A DNA stretch of 64,000 nt from Clostridiaceae bacterium (GCA_011390155.1 JAABSW010000001.1:246953-310952); one strand, 5' to 3'. Numbered from the stretch's first letter, positions 50,686-61,057 are shown. Numbers and translations are program-made. The notes: a model not told the origin generated them from the letters alone.

Positions 50686-51537
50686 ATGAAGTTTGTTATT
50701 ATTACAGGTTTATCCGGAGCCGGTAAAAGCTTGACAGTCAAATGTATGGAAGATTTGGGATACTACTGCATCGACAATCTTCCGCCTGCACTGATTCCTA
50801 AATTTGGTGAATTATGCGAAAAAACAAAAGGTAGTATAGATAAAATCGCATTGGTAATGGATATCAGAGGCGGTTTGTTTTTTGATGAACTTTTCACTAG
50901 TTTAGAGGATTTCAAAGAACTGGGTTATGATTATGAAATCTTATTTCTAGATGCAAGTGATGAGGTATTAATAAAACGTTTTAAAGAAACCCGAAGAAGT
51001 CATCCTTTGTCCCGGGAAGGGTCAATTGGTGAAGGTATTAGAATAGAACGGAACAAGTTAGCACGTGTAAAATCGATGGCAGAAATCATTCTTGACACAA
51101 GCCGGCTTAATCCAACCCAGTTAAAAGAAGAACTACGACATCTTTTTCTGGAGGGCGGAGAACGCAAACATTTTATTATATCCTTGTCATCCTTTGGTTT
51201 TAAACATGGGTTGCCGCTGGACTCTGATATCGTAATGGATGTACGGTTTTTACCAAATCCGCATTACGATGATGAATTAAAAAGTTATACCGGTTTGGAA
51301 GAAAAAGTCAGAAATTATGTGATGAACAATCAGTTAGCTGAAGAATTTTTAAATAAATTGCAAGACTTAATGCTTTTCTTAATTCCACAATATATAAAAG
51401 AGGGAAAGCACCAGGTTGTTGTTGCAATTGGTTGTACTGGAGGTAGACACCGATCAGTTACCATAGTGATCGAATTAGCCAAACGATTAAGGGCTAAAGA
51501 TTATCGAATCATCGTTGAACACAGGGACATTGAATAA
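50686..51537 (+). CDS. rapZ: RNase adapter protein RapZ (YvcJ)
   Basis: The 283-residue P-loop nucleotide-binding protein shows [30 protein letters not shown] (Walker B region), and the C-terminal [23 protein letters not shown] that is conserved across the family. In E. coli it links glucosamine-6-phosphate sensing to RNase E; in Bacillus the homologue hydrolyses nucleotides and is linked to competence. The gene is followed after 9 bases by yvcK. Confidence 0.94.
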   Translation: MKFVIITGLSGAGKSLTVKCMEDLGYYCIDNLPPALIPKFGELCEKTKGSIDKIALVMDIRGGLFFDELFTSLEDFKELGYDYEILFLDASDEVLIKRFKETRRSHPLSREGSIGEGIRIERNKLARVKSMAEIILDTSRLNPTQLKEELRHLFLEGGERKHFIISLSSFGFKHGLPLDSDIVMDVRFLPNPHYDDELKSYTGLEEKVRNYVMNNQLAEEFLNKLQDLMLFLIPQYIKEGKHQVVVAIGCTGGRHRSVTIVIELAKRLRAKDYRIIVEHRDIE

Positions 51538-51546
51538 GGTGATAAA

Positions 51547-52845
51547 ATGAAACTGATCTATTGGCTAAAACCTGGTTTGAATATGAAAAGATGGCTGATT
51601 TTAGGATCGGTTGGAATTATTATGGTGGCTATCGCCTTCGGGCTATCTATGAGAAACATTCCGATCATGATGAATCTATCGGCTGAGTCTATATACCCTT
51701 TGGCGTTAGTGCTGGCTCTGATGGGCATATCAATTTTGATTATTTCTGTTAAGCAGGGGACCGTGTCATTGATGAAAAACCTTGACAAGACACCTAAAAC
51801 GGACCATGTTCAAACTGAAGGAGCGCGTCTCGCCCAAATGGTGTATGATCGACAGGTGCTCTCAAAAGGGCCAAAATTTGTTGTTATAGGAGGAGGCACA
51901 GGGCTTTCAGTTCTTTTAAGAGGAATGAAACAGATCACAAGCAACATTTCCGCAGTAGTGACTGTGGCCGATGACGGTGGGGGATCGGGTGTTCTCAGAG
52001 AAGACCTGGGCATGTTACCGCCGGGAGATATTCGGAGTTGCTTGCTGGCGTTAGCCGAAATGGAACCAACCATGGAGGCATTGCTTCAATATCGTTTTAC
52101 AGAAGGCGCTCTTAAAGGACAAAGCTTTGGAAATCTTTTTGTTGCATCAATGAATGGAATTAGTGAAAACTTTGAAGAGGCTGTAAAAAAAATGGGGGAA
52201 GTGTTAGCTGTAAAAGGACGCGTTTATCCTGTGACGTTGGAGGATATCACACTCTTCGCTCAGCTAGTGAATGGTAAAGTTATCAAAGGAGAATCGAAGA
52301 TTCCCATTAAATCAATAGAGGAGAATAGTCCCATCGATTTTGTTTTTTTACGACCCCGGAGACCATCACCTTTGCCGGAAGTGATCGCAGCAATCGAAAC
52401 AGCAGAAGTGATTATTCTTGGCCCTGGAAGTTTGTTTACCAGTATCATTCCCAATTTATTGATAAATCAGGTAACAGATAAGATCAATAAATCAAAAGGT
52501 TTGGTTGTATACCTTCCAAATTTAATGACGCAGCCTGGTGAGACAGATCACTTCTCAGTTCATCAACACGTTGAAGAACTGATGAAAAATACAGGTCTTG
52601 AAAAGTTGGACCTGGTACTAGCAAATTCTCAGAAGGTTTCAGAAGATGTCATGAAAAAATACCAGGATGAAGGAGCAGAAATGGTATTGCCAGGCGATGA
52701 GGATAGAAGCTACTTTAAGAAAAAAAATATTAAGTTCCTGGAAGTTGAAGCCGTTGAAGTAAAAAGTAATTATGTGCGTCATGACGCACTAAAAGTATCA
52801 AGATTAATTCACAGCCAACTAATCGACTCAATGAAAAATGTATAA
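51547..52845 (+). CDS. yvcK: Gluconeogenesis factor YvcK (CofD/UPF0052 family)
   Basis: The 432-residue protein has two N-terminal membrane helices (about 15-35 and 48-68), then the YvcK domain: VIGGGTGLSVLLRGMK, VTVADDGGGSGVLREDLGMLPPGD (split at the Gly run), GNLFVASM and GPGSLFTSIIPN. YvcK is required for growth on gluconeogenic carbon sources and for morphology in Bacillus, and binds UDP-sugars. The N-terminal membrane part is an extension relative to Bacillus YvcK, seen in clostridia. ATG follows AAGGTGATAAA. Confidence 0.92.
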   Translation: MKLIYWLKPGLNMKRWLILGSVGIIMVAIAFGLSMRNIPIMMNLSAESIYPLALVLALMGISILIISVKQGTVSLMKNLDKTPKTDHVQTEGARLAQMVYDRQVLSKGPKFVVIGGGTGLSVLLRGMKQITSNISAVVTVADDGGGSGVLREDLGMLPPGDIRSCLLALAEMEPTMEALLQYRFTEGALKGQSFGNLFVASMNGISENFEEAVKKMGEVLAVKGRVYPVTLEDITLFAQLVNGKVIKGESKIPIKSIEENSPIDFVFLRPRRPSPLPEVIAAIETAEVIILGPGSLFTSIIPNLLINQVTDKINKSKGLVVYLPNLMTQPGETDHFSVHQHVEELMKNTGLEKLDLVLANSQKVSEDVMKKYQDEGAEMVLPGDEDRSYFKKKNIKFLEVEAVEVKSNYVRHDALKVSRLIHSQLIDSMKNV

Positions 52846-52940
52846 GTCTTAAATGATTTGATGAGTGACTGTTTCAGAAAATAATGATTTTGTATTTTAA
52901 ACGCGCTGATGTATGTTGGTGTGGGATAAAGGATGATTTG

Positions 52941-53387
52941 ATGAGATATGAAACCAGCGCTGGTGGAGTCGTTGTTTTCGGCAACGCAGTACTATTGCTT
53001 AGAAAATACAACGGCGACTGGGTTCTACCAAAAGGCAAGGTGGAGCCAAATGAAACAATTCGGGACACGGCACTGAGAGAGGTATCAGAAGAGTCAGGTG
53101 TGAAAGCCGAAGTTATTCATTACCTTGGTGCAATTCACTATGTCTATCAGGCTAGTTGGGCAAAAAATGAAAGTATTTATAAAACAGTCCACTGGTTTTT
53201 TATGAGGTCCAGAACAATGAAATGTTTTCCTCAAAAAAACGAAGGATTTGTAGAAGCAAGATTTGTTCATATGGGAAGAGTACTGGAAATGATCAAATAC
53301 CCGGATGAACGTCGGATGGTTCAAAAAGGCATTGATAGAGTTGAGAAAAAAGATAATGAGAAGGATCAAGAAAGGGAATACATCTGA
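52941..53387 (+). CDS. Nudix hydrolase
   Basis: The 148-residue protein has the canonical Nudix box GKVEPNETIRDTALREVSEE with SGV following (Mg-binding REVSEE). It probably hydrolyses a nucleoside diphosphate linked to another moiety; substrate unknown. The frame starts earlier at 52884, but AAAGGATGATT favours ATG 52941 (MRYETSAGGVV). It is inserted between yvcK and whiA, which are directly adjacent in many Firmicutes, and it overlaps whiA by one base, so it is cotranscribed. Confidence 0.9.
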   Translation: MRYETSAGGVVVFGNAVLLLRKYNGDWVLPKGKVEPNETIRDTALREVSEESGVKAEVIHYLGAIHYVYQASWAKNESIYKTVHWFFMRSRTMKCFPQKNEGFVEARFVHMGRVLEMIKYPDERRMVQKGIDRVEKKDNEKDQEREYI

Positions 53388-54343
53388 TGTCATTTTCTAC
53401 AGACACAAAAGAAGAGTTAGCCAGAATTATACCAGAAAAAAACTGTTGTATGATAGCTGAATTATCAGCTCTCATAAGGATGTCTGGAACATTGGAATTT
53501 GCAGGTCGAAATGAATTAAGAATTCAACTGAGCACAGAAAATCCTTCCACAGCCAGAAAAATATTTAAACTTGTAAAAAAGGCTTACGGATTTAGTGCAG
53601 AAATTCAAATCAGACAAACGCCCAGGTTCAATAAAGGTAAGCAATATGTTCTTTTGATTCATGATGCGAAAGGAAGTTTGCATCTTCTTAAAGAAACAGA
53701 AATACTGGAAAAAACCTCAGAAGGCCATCGTTTATCTGATGAATGGCCAAACAGGATACTGAAAAATCGTTGTTGTAAAAGAGCGTTTTTAAGGGGTGCA
53801 TTTTTAGGAGGCGGTTCCATTAGTTCGCCAGAAAAGAACTACCACCTTGAATTTGTCTCGTCAAAAGAGCAGCATATCGACACGATTCACAAACTACTAA
53901 AACACTTTAGTTTGATGGGAAAAATGATAGAAAGAAAAGGACATTTCGTATTGTACCTGAAAGAAGGCGAACAGATTGTTGATCTATTGAATATCATGGG
54001 TGCACATCATGCACTGCTTGCACTGGAAAATATCAGGATTCTTAAGCAGATGCGAAATAACGTAAATCGCATCGTTAATTGTGAAACAGCTAATCTAAGT
54101 AAAACAGTAAAAGCCTCAATGAGACAGGTGGAAATGATTAATTTTATTGACAAACGTATTGGTATTCAATATTTGCCGGAGAGACTTAGAGATATCGCAA
54201 TCGCCCGCTTAAAATACCCTGAGGCCAGTCTGAAAGAGCTTGGAGAACATCTGAACCCTCAAGTTGGAAAATCTGGTATTAATCACCGATTTCGGAAGCT
54301 GGAACAGATAGAAAAGAAACTTAAAATGAAAAAAAAACTATAA
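53387..54343 (+). CDS. whiA: DNA-binding protein WhiA
   Basis: The 318-residue WhiA has an N-terminal homing-endonuclease-like fold (GAFLGGGSISSPEKNYHLEF, about residues 137-165) and a C-terminal helix-turn-helix (LKELGEHLNPQVGKSGINHR, about 278-300). It is conserved through Gram-positive bacteria next to yvcK; it affects sporulation in Streptomyces and cell division in Bacillus. The start follows AAGAAAGGGAATACATCTG at the end of the Nudix gene. It ends the operon. Confidence 0.95.
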   Translation: MSFSTDTKEELARIIPEKNCCMIAELSALIRMSGTLEFAGRNELRIQLSTENPSTARKIFKLVKKAYGFSAEIQIRQTPRFNKGKQYVLLIHDAKGSLHLLKETEILEKTSEGHRLSDEWPNRILKNRCCKRAFLRGAFLGGGSISSPEKNYHLEFVSSKEQHIDTIHKLLKHFSLMGKMIERKGHFVLYLKEGEQIVDLLNIMGAHHALLALENIRILKQMRNNVNRIVNCETANLSKTVKASMRQVEMINFIDKRIGIQYLPERLRDIAIARLKYPEASLKELGEHLNPQVGKSGINHRFRKLEQIEKKLKMKKKL

Positions 54344-54369
54344 AATAATGTTTAAACATGAAAAATGGC

Positions 54370-54398
54370 TGTTCATAAGCGTTCTAAAAGGTTATAAT
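54370..54398 (+). promoter_or_regulatory. Possible promoter for the HD-GYP gene
   Basis: A perfect TATAAT at 54393-54398 has only a weak -35 (TGTTCA at 54370-54375, 17-base spacing), about 68 bases before the start codon. Confidence 0.42.
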
Positions 54399-54465
54399 GT
54401 AAATTGGAATATTTAATTAATACTAACAACAATATGAAAATTCCCTTCAGGCAAGGAGGTTGTCC

Positions 54466-55515
54466 ATGCTAGAGGTCAGTTGTGACATACTAAAACCAGG
54501 AATGAAGTTGGCAAAGCCTGTTTATAATCTCAGCGGATTGTTGCTTATGAAGGACGGCGACATGATCTATTCACAAAACATTGATCAATTGAAAACAAAT
54601 CGTGTCGATAAAATTTTCATACAATGGCCTAATTTGGAGTCTGTTGAAGTGGTTTCCGTCATTAAGGATGAAACGCGGAATAAGGCAATCGATTTTGTCA
54701 GAACTTCAATGACCAATACATATCAATCGCATATTCTAGAAATCGAATCAATGCGAACTCAAGTTGAGACTATTCTTAATGAAATATTATCACATGATGA
54801 TATGCTGTTAAACTTGACGAATTTAAGAGCTATCGATGATTATACTTTTGGTCATTCAGTTAATGTTTGTGTGTTAACCCTTATCTTAGGAACAACGATG
54901 GGGATAGAAGAAAAATCATTAAAAGACCTGGGCCTGGGAGCCATCATTCATGACATTGGTAAATTATTTGTTAACCAGGAAGTGTTAAATAAAAAAGGCA
55001 CTTTGGAGCAGAAAGAATATGACGAAATGAAACAGCATGCAACTTTGGGTGCAGCATTGGTTAATAATTTGAATGAAGTATCTGAACAGGTACTGGATGT
55101 CATTCGCTATCATCATGAGTGGTATAATGGTGCTGGTTATCCATCAGGACTTGCTGGAGAAGAAATACCGATGGCAGCAAGAATGGTAGCAATATGTGAT
55201 GTTTATGATGCATTAACATCAGACAGGGTGTATAAGAAGAAAATATCTCCACAGCAAGCACTTGAATATTTAATTTGTATGGGTGACCGACAATTTGATT
55301 TTAGACTGCTAAAACAATTCATTAAGCATATTAGAATTTATTCATCAGGGATGATGGTGAGGTTATCAACAGGCGAAGAAGCCAGTGTATTATCCAACAA
55401 TGCAAACTGGCCAACAAGGCCATTGGTGCAGGTCACAACAGACTCTTGGGGAAAGCCTGTAAAGGAGTATAAGGTGGTTGATCTCTCTCGAAATCTAGGT
55501 GTGGAAATTATTTAA
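54466..55515 (+). CDS. HD-GYP domain protein, probable c-di-GMP phosphodiesterase
   Basis: The 349-residue protein has an N-terminal region (about 1-65, EVSCDILKPGMKLAKPVYN) that often precedes HD-GYP domains, a helical linker, and an HD-GYP domain (about 115-285). Residues seen: HSVNVCVLTLI, HDIGKLFVNQ (HD pair), HATLGA, and YHHEWYNGAGYPSGL (HH and GYP), enough for a di- or trinuclear metal site. A C-terminal region of about 70 residues is unassigned. It may degrade cyclic di-GMP or a related signal. ATG 54466 follows CAAGGAGGT. Confidence 0.88.
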   Translation: MLEVSCDILKPGMKLAKPVYNLSGLLLMKDGDMIYSQNIDQLKTNRVDKIFIQWPNLESVEVVSVIKDETRNKAIDFVRTSMTNTYQSHILEIESMRTQVETILNEILSHDDMLLNLTNLRAIDDYTFGHSVNVCVLTLILGTTMGIEEKSLKDLGLGAIIHDIGKLFVNQEVLNKKGTLEQKEYDEMKQHATLGAALVNNLNEVSEQVLDVIRYHHEWYNGAGYPSGLAGEEIPMAARMVAICDVYDALTSDRVYKKKISPQQALEYLICMGDRQFDFRLLKQFIKHIRIYSSGMMVRLSTGEEASVLSNNANWPTRPLVQVTTDSWGKPVKEYKVVDLSRNLGVEII

Positions 55516-55546
55516 CGTCTTTCAAATCGATGAAAGACGTTTTCTT
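55514..55546 (+). terminator. Intrinsic terminator of the HD-GYP gene
   Basis: 10-bp stem AACGTCTTTC (55514-55523) with GAAAGACGTT (55532-55541), 8-base loop, T-rich tail with one C. It overlaps the stop codon. Confidence 0.9.
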
Positions 55547-55632
55547 CATTTATTTTGTTGGCTGAATAGCGTATAATAATAGTGACTATAAAAACGCCGC
55601 AGCGCATTAATAAAGAAAAGGGAGTTGATTTC

Positions 55633-56445
55633 ATGTTGCGGGATATCGTGGCCATCCGCGGAGGTGGAGAAGTTGGGACTGCTATTGCGCATAAGATGCA
55701 ACGTAGTGGTTTTAAAGTATTTATTATTGAGAATGACACGCCGATTTCCATCCGTCGAACAGTTGCTTATGCCCAGGCAGTTTTTCAAGGGGAAATGACT
55801 GTACAGGGAATTAAAGGGATAAAGGTGAACGAAGCTGAAGAAATTATGGAAGCATGGGAAAGAAAAGAAATACCAGTGATTATTGATTCAGAATGTAATA
55901 TATTAAGAGAAATCCCAGTGGATGTTCTGGTTGATGCCATCATGGCACGAAAGAACATTGGAACGAATCGCGATATGGCTGCTATAACCATAGCTACAGG
56001 ACCTGGGTTTACTGCTGGGGTAGATGTTGATATTGTGATAGAAACAAGAAAAGGACATGACCTTGGCAGACTTATATTCGAAGGAACAGCTGAACCAGAA
56101 ACTGAAATTCCTGGTGAAAGTGAAGGTGTTGACAGCAATAAGGTGATAAATACCCCTGTGGAAGGAAACATTAAAACATATGCTGACATTGGTGACATGG
56201 TTAAAAAAGGTCAAATTGTAGCCGAAATTAATGGACATAAAATATTGGCACAAAACAGTGGCATTGTAAGAGGAATCATTCAAAATGGATCTTCCGTATG
56301 GAAAGGCTTAAAGGTTGTGGAAATTGATTCAGAAGTTTCGCCGGAACAGTGCTATCGTTTATCCCAAAGGTCGAGGGATATTGCTGGAGGCGTTTTGGAA
56401 GCAGTCATGTATTTGAAGCATGAGAAAGATTTAAACAATGACTAA
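55633..56445 (+). CDS. yqeB: YqeB-type selenium-dependent molybdenum hydroxylase system protein
   Basis: The 270-residue protein of the EF2563/YqeB family has an N-terminal Rossmann-like nucleotide fold (IVAIRGGGEVGTAIAHKMQ), a region DVLVDAIMARKN, and ATGPGFTAGVDVDIVIETRKGHDLGRLI, all family motifs. Known context for the family is maturation of Se-dependent Mo hydroxylases such as xanthine or purine dehydrogenase. A frame opens at 55582, but AAAGGGAG at 55616-55623 favours ATG 55633. No Mo hydroxylase is in the window. A TATAAT at 55572-55577 may be its promoter but lacks a good -35. Confidence 0.87.
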   Translation: MLRDIVAIRGGGEVGTAIAHKMQRSGFKVFIIENDTPISIRRTVAYAQAVFQGEMTVQGIKGIKVNEAEEIMEAWERKEIPVIIDSECNILREIPVDVLVDAIMARKNIGTNRDMAAITIATGPGFTAGVDVDIVIETRKGHDLGRLIFEGTAEPETEIPGESEGVDSNKVINTPVEGNIKTYADIGDMVKKGQIVAEINGHKILAQNSGIVRGIIQNGSSVWKGLKVVEIDSEVSPEQCYRLSQRSRDIAGGVLEAVMYLKHEKDLNND

Positions 56446-56480
56446 TCTTTCGACAATAATCTAATGTTATGGGTGATACT

Positions 56481-59400
56481 ATGTTTGTGCACCTTCATGT
56501 TCACACAGAGTTCAGTTTGTTAGACGGCTTTACAACCATGGGCTCAGCAATGAATTACGCCTCATCAATTGGTATGAAAGCAATGGCCATCACCGATCAC
56601 GGGACTATGTTTGGTGTTGTTGATTTTTACAAGGAAGCTAAAAAAAGAAATATTAAACCAATCATTGGTTGTGAAGTATATACATCATCAAGATTAATGA
56701 AAGACAAAGACCCTGCTCGTGATAAGGATCAGGGTCATTTGGTGTTGTTGGCAAAAAATCAGGTTGGTTATCAAAATCTTATTAAGCTTGTTTCACTTGG
56801 ATTTATTGAAGGATTCTACTACAAACCAAGAATTGATTATCATATATTAGAAACATACTCCGAAGGCATCATATGTCTTAGTGCATGTCTTGCTGGTGAT
56901 ATTCAACAATTAATTTTAAACAGTCAATATAATGAAGCAAAAGATCTCGCTATAAAACTTGACAAAATATTCGGGAGAAATAACTTTTATCTGGAACTTC
57001 AGGACCATGGCATAGAAGATCAGAAGCTTGTAAATAAAGAACTTATTCGCTTGAGCAGTGAAACGGATATCCCTTTGGTTGCGACAAATGATGTACACTA
57101 CATTAAACAGGAAGATGCAGAGGCACACGATATTTTGCTGTGTATACAAACTGGAAAAACCCAAAACAATGACGATCGTATGAAGTTTCCAAGTGATTCA
57201 TTCTATTTAAAAACTGAAGATGAAATGCGTCAACTTTTTTATGCTGTACCTGAGGCAATTGATAATACCTGGGACATTGCCCAGCGGTGCAATGTTGACT
57301 TTGATTTTGACACAATTCATTTGCCCGAGTACAAGGTTTCCAACGATATTACTGCAAATGAATACTTAAAAGAGATCTGCATTAATGGATTGAAGGAAAG
57401 ATACTCAGAATTAAACAATGAAATTAATGAACGCCTTATGATGGAACTGGATGTCATTTTTCAAATGGGGTATGCTGAATATTTTCTGATTGTATGGGAC
57501 TTTATCAAATATGCCCGTGACCATGGAATACCCGTTGGACCAGGAAGAGGAAGTGCAGCGGGCAGTCTGGTAGCATACGCTCTAAAAATAACGGATATTG
57601 ATCCTCTTAAATATAAGCTTATTTTTGAGAGGTTCTTAAACCCTGAGAGAATCTCCATGCCAGACATCGACATCGATTTTTGTTATGAGAGACGAGAAGA
57701 AGTGATCGAATATGTCAAGGAAAAATATGGGCACGACCATGTGGCTCAAATTATCACCTTTGGAACAATGGCAGCGCGAGCAGCGATACGTGACGTTGGA
57801 CGAGTGATTCATATGCCTTATGGTGAAGTGGACCAGATAGCAAAAATGATACCAATGGTTTTAGGCATGACTATTAATAAAGCGTTGGAAGTGAACTCCC
57901 AACTACAGCAGTTAACGATTGAGAATGAACGAGCTAAATACCTGATTGACATGGCAAGAAAATTGGAAGGAACACCGAGGCATGCTTCAACACATGCAGC
58001 TGGAGTCGTTATATCAAAAAAACAATTAAGCGAGCATGTCCCTTTGTATATGCATGAAAACAGTATTACCACTCAGTTTTCCATGGGAATACTGGAAGAA
58101 CTTGGACTGTTAAAAATGGATTTTTTAGGGCTAAGAACCTTAACTGTGATTCAACAATCCTTGGAAATTATTAAAGCTACTGAAAGAATAACGATTGATT
58201 TTTCAAGCTGTGAATATGATGATGCCAGTGTCTATGAACTAATTGGAAAAGGAGATACCCTGGGTGTTTTTCAGCTGGAAAGCAACGGGATGATCCAATT
58301 CATGAAGGAATTGAAGCCCAGTGGATTTGAAGATATTGTGGCAGGGATATCGTTATTTAGACCAGGTCCAATGGAGTCGATTCCTAAGTATATACGAAAC
58401 AAAAATAATCCCAAACAAGTCAAATACCTTCACAGAGCTTTGGAACCAATTTTAAACGTTACTTATGGTTGTCTTGTCTATCAAGAGCAGGTCATGCAAG
58501 TGGTGAGGGATTTGGCTGGTTATAGCTATGGACGAAGTGATTTGGTAAGACGTGCCATGAGTAAAAAGAAAATGGATGTGATGGAAGAGGAAAGACAGTT
58601 CTTTATCTATGGAAAGCATCATCAAGATGGATCGCCAGAAATTGAAGGTTGTGTGGCACGAGGAATACCTGCTGACATTGCTAACATGATATATGACGAC
58701 ATGATAGATTTTGCAAAATATGCCTTCAACAAATCACATGCTGCGGCCTACGCGGTGCTTGCTTATCAAACTGCCTATTTAAAAGTTCGTCATCCAGTCG
58801 CATTCATGGCAGCGTTAATGACCAGTGTGATGAGTCAATCAACGAAAGTTGCTGAGTATATTTATGATTGCCGCAGGCAGGATATCCAGGTATTGCCACC
58901 TGATTTAAACAAAAGCATCAGTGGTTTTTCTGTCGAAGATGGATCAATTAGATTTGGCATGGCTGCGGTTAAAAATGTGGGTGGTTCAATGATTGATCAA
59001 ATGGTTTCTGAAAGGAACGCCAATGGTTTTTTCAAAGGACTTACAGATTTTTGTGAACGGATGAATGCAAAAGATTTGAATAAAAGAGCCATCGAAAGCA
59101 TGATAAAGGCTGGTGTTTTCGACAGCATAGGGGCCAATAGAGCACAACTTATGTCTATCTATGAAAATGTGCTTGAGAGTGCTGTTAGAAATAGAAAAAA
59201 TAACCTTGCTGGACAACTGGATCTTTTTGGGATAACTGATGGATTCAATAGTCAGGCAGATATTATTTATCCTGATATTGAAGACTTTTCTGAGAGCATC
59301 AGACTAAAAATGGAGAAAGAGGTATTGGGACTGTATTTAAGCGGGCACCCATTATTTGCTTATCAGGAAGTGTTGAAAAATTTGATTACCGCTGACAGCA

Positions 59401-60014
59401 GAGATTTTATTGATATGCTTGAATCACCAGAGTCAAGCCCTTTTAAAGACCGTCAATCTCTGATTGTTGGCGGCATTATCATGACGAAAAATATGAAGAC
59501 AACTCGTAACAATCAAATGATGGCTATTATACAACTGGAAGATGTTTTTGGAAGCATAGAGTGTATTATTTTCCCCAAAACACTGGAAACCTACCTCTCC
59601 CTGGTTCAGTTGGATGAGATTGTTATTGTTGAGGGGTTACTAGACTATAAAGATGAAGAAGCTCCCAAATTGTTAATAAATCATATGTCTGGTATTGATG
59701 AAATCTCTTCATGGAAAAAAAGCCAAATGAGTAACAAGTTTCGACCCAACCTCGTTCATAATAACAAAATAATATCAACTGATCGTCAATTATCTAAATT
59801 ATGGATTAAAATTTCAAATCCGGAAGACGTTCATTTAATAGAACAGGTTAAACCTCTCTTAGAGCAATATCATGGAAGCATACCTGTAATAATATACATC
59901 GAATCAACCAGGCAGCGACTTGTGGCAGAGAAAAAGCTGTGGATCAGGCATAATAATGAACTGATCAACGCTTTAAAAAATGTATTTGGAGATGCAGCCA
60001 TAAAAATGGTATAA
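56481..60014 (+). CDS. dnaE: DNA polymerase III alpha subunit DnaE
   Basis: The 1177-residue C-family polymerase has a PHP domain (FVHLHVHTEFSLLDGF at the N-terminus, TDHGTMFG), the catalytic core with PVGPGRGSAAGSLVAYAL and the acidic MPDIDIDFCYE, FAKYAFNKSHAAAYA, tandem HhH, and a C-terminal OB-fold (SLIVGGIIMTKNMKTTRNN, FGSIECIIFP). An earlier ATG at 56469 exists; ATG 56481 (MFVHLHVHTE) matches the family. In Firmicutes DnaE works with PolC, extending primers. It directly precedes pfkA and pyk. Confidence 0.93.
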   Translation: MFVHLHVHTEFSLLDGFTTMGSAMNYASSIGMKAMAITDHGTMFGVVDFYKEAKKRNIKPIIGCEVYTSSRLMKDKDPARDKDQGHLVLLAKNQVGYQNLIKLVSLGFIEGFYYKPRIDYHILETYSEGIICLSACLAGDIQQLILNSQYNEAKDLAIKLDKIFGRNNFYLELQDHGIEDQKLVNKELIRLSSETDIPLVATNDVHYIKQEDAEAHDILLCIQTGKTQNNDDRMKFPSDSFYLKTEDEMRQLFYAVPEAIDNTWDIAQRCNVDFDFDTIHLPEYKVSNDITANEYLKEICINGLKERYSELNNEINERLMMELDVIFQMGYAEYFLIVWDFIKYARDHGIPVGPGRGSAAGSLVAYALKITDIDPLKYKLIFERFLNPERISMPDIDIDFCYERREEVIEYVKEKYGHDHVAQIITFGTMAARAAIRDVGRVIHMPYGEVDQIAKMIPMVLGMTINKALEVNSQLQQLTIENERAKYLIDMARKLEGTPRHASTHAAGVVISKKQLSEHVPLYMHENSITTQFSMGILEELGLLKMDFLGLRTLTVIQQSLEIIKATERITIDFSSCEYDDASVYELIGKGDTLGVFQLESNGMIQFMKELKPSGFEDIVAGISLFRPGPMESIPKYIRNKNNPKQVKYLHRALEPILNVTYGCLVYQEQVMQVVRDLAGYSYGRSDLVRRAMSKKKMDVMEEERQFFIYGKHHQDGSPEIEGCVARGIPADIANMIYDDMIDFAKYAFNKSHAAAYAVLAYQTAYLKVRHPVAFMAALMTSVMSQSTKVAEYIYDCRRQDIQVLPPDLNKSISGFSVEDGSIRFGMAAVKNVGGSMIDQMVSERNANGFFKGLTDFCERMNAKDLNKRAIESMIKAGVFDSIGANRAQLMSIYENVLESAVRNRKNNLAGQLDLFGITDGFNSQADIIYPDIEDFSESIRLKMEKEVLGLYLSGHPLFAYQEVLKNLITADSRDFIDMLESPESSPFKDRQSLIVGGIIMTKNMKTTRNNQMMAIIQLEDVFGSIECIIFPKTLETYLSLVQLDEIVIVEGLLDYKDEEAPKLLINHMSGIDEISSWKKSQMSNKFRPNLVHNNKIISTDRQLSKLWIKISNPEDVHLIEQVKPLLEQYHGSIPVIIYIESTRQRLVAEKKLWIRHNNELINALKNVFGDAAIKMV

Positions 60015-60015
60015 T
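59986..60015 (+). promoter_or_regulatory. Candidate promoter for pfkA-pyk inside the end of dnaE
   Basis: TTGGAG (59986-59991), 18 bases, then TATAAT (60010-60015) preceded by TGG (extended -10). It overlaps the dnaE stop codon. Confidence 0.5.
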
Positions 60016-60097
60016 GACACCATAACCTGGTCAAAAAATGATCATGCGGGACATAATTAGACCAACAACTTAAGTTGCTAACATTGGAGGGAAAATA

Positions 60098-61057
60098 ATG
60101 AAAACAATTGGAGTACTAACAAGCGGTGGAGATGCGCCGGGCATGAATGCAGCCATTAGAGCCGTTGTTCGAACCGCCATTTATAATGAATGCAAGGTCT
60201 ATGGCATTAGAAGAGGTTTTGATGGATTAATTAATGCCAAACTTGAAGAAATGACACTTTCTTCAGTGGCAGATATAATCCACCGAGGTGGGACAATGCT
60301 CCAAACAGCACGGAGTGATGAATTTATGACAGAAGCTGGACGTAAAAAGGCTTTGAATGTATTAAATGTATTTAATGTTGATGGACTAATTGTTATAGGT
60401 GGAGATGGGTCAATGACTGGTGCAAGTAAGCTGAACGATCTCGGTATCCCATGTATCGGTGTACCGGGAACCATCGATAATGATTTGGAATATACTGACT
60501 TCACCATAGGTTTTGACACAGCTATTAATACTGTCGTCGATGCTATTAGTAAAATTCGTGACACGTCAAGCTCCCATGGCAGAGTAAATATTGTGGAGGT
60601 AATGGGGAGAAGGTGCGGCGACATTGCACTTTACTGTGGATTGGCCGGAGGTGCAGAGAGCATAGTGCTTCCAGAAATGCCCCATGATATTGACAAGATT
60701 TGTCGGAAGATAATTCGGGGCAAAAATAGAGGGAAGCTTCATAGCCTGATACTATTGGCAGAAGGCGCTGGTAGTGCCGTTGAAATGGCTAAGATTATAG
60801 AAGAAAAAACAGGTATGGAAACCCGGGCTACTATCTTGGGACATATTCAAAGAGGTGGCAGCCCTACAGCTTCTGACCGCATCTTAGCAAGTCATTTGGC
60901 TGCCCGGGCTGTCGAATTGCTCCTTGAGGGTAAAAACAACCGGGCTGTTGGTATAAAATGCAACGAGATGGTTGACATTGACATAACTGAAGCATTATCC
61001 ATGGAAAAGAAGTTAGACATGGCTACTTACAAGTTAGCGGACATTCTTTCCATATAA
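60098..61057 (+). CDS. pfkA: ATP-dependent 6-phosphofructokinase
   Basis: The 319-residue PfkA converts fructose 6-phosphate plus ATP to fructose 1,6-bisphosphate, the committed step of glycolysis. Motifs: [30 protein letters not shown] (Gly in the position after GGDGS favours ATP), the catalytic [19 protein letters not shown], and [14 protein letters not shown]. The length is standard for the bacterial ATP enzyme. ATG follows TTGGAGGGAAAATA. pyk follows 39 bases later. Confidence 0.95.
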   Translation: MKTIGVLTSGGDAPGMNAAIRAVVRTAIYNECKVYGIRRGFDGLINAKLEEMTLSSVADIIHRGGTMLQTARSDEFMTEAGRKKALNVLNVFNVDGLIVIGGDGSMTGASKLNDLGIPCIGVPGTIDNDLEYTDFTIGFDTAINTVVDAISKIRDTSSSHGRVNIVEVMGRRCGDIALYCGLAGGAESIVLPEMPHDIDKICRKIIRGKNRGKLHSLILLAEGAGSAVEMAKIIEEKTGMETRATILGHIQRGGSPTASDRILASHLAARAVELLLEGKNNRAVGIKCNEMVDIDITEALSMEKKLDMATYKLADILSI

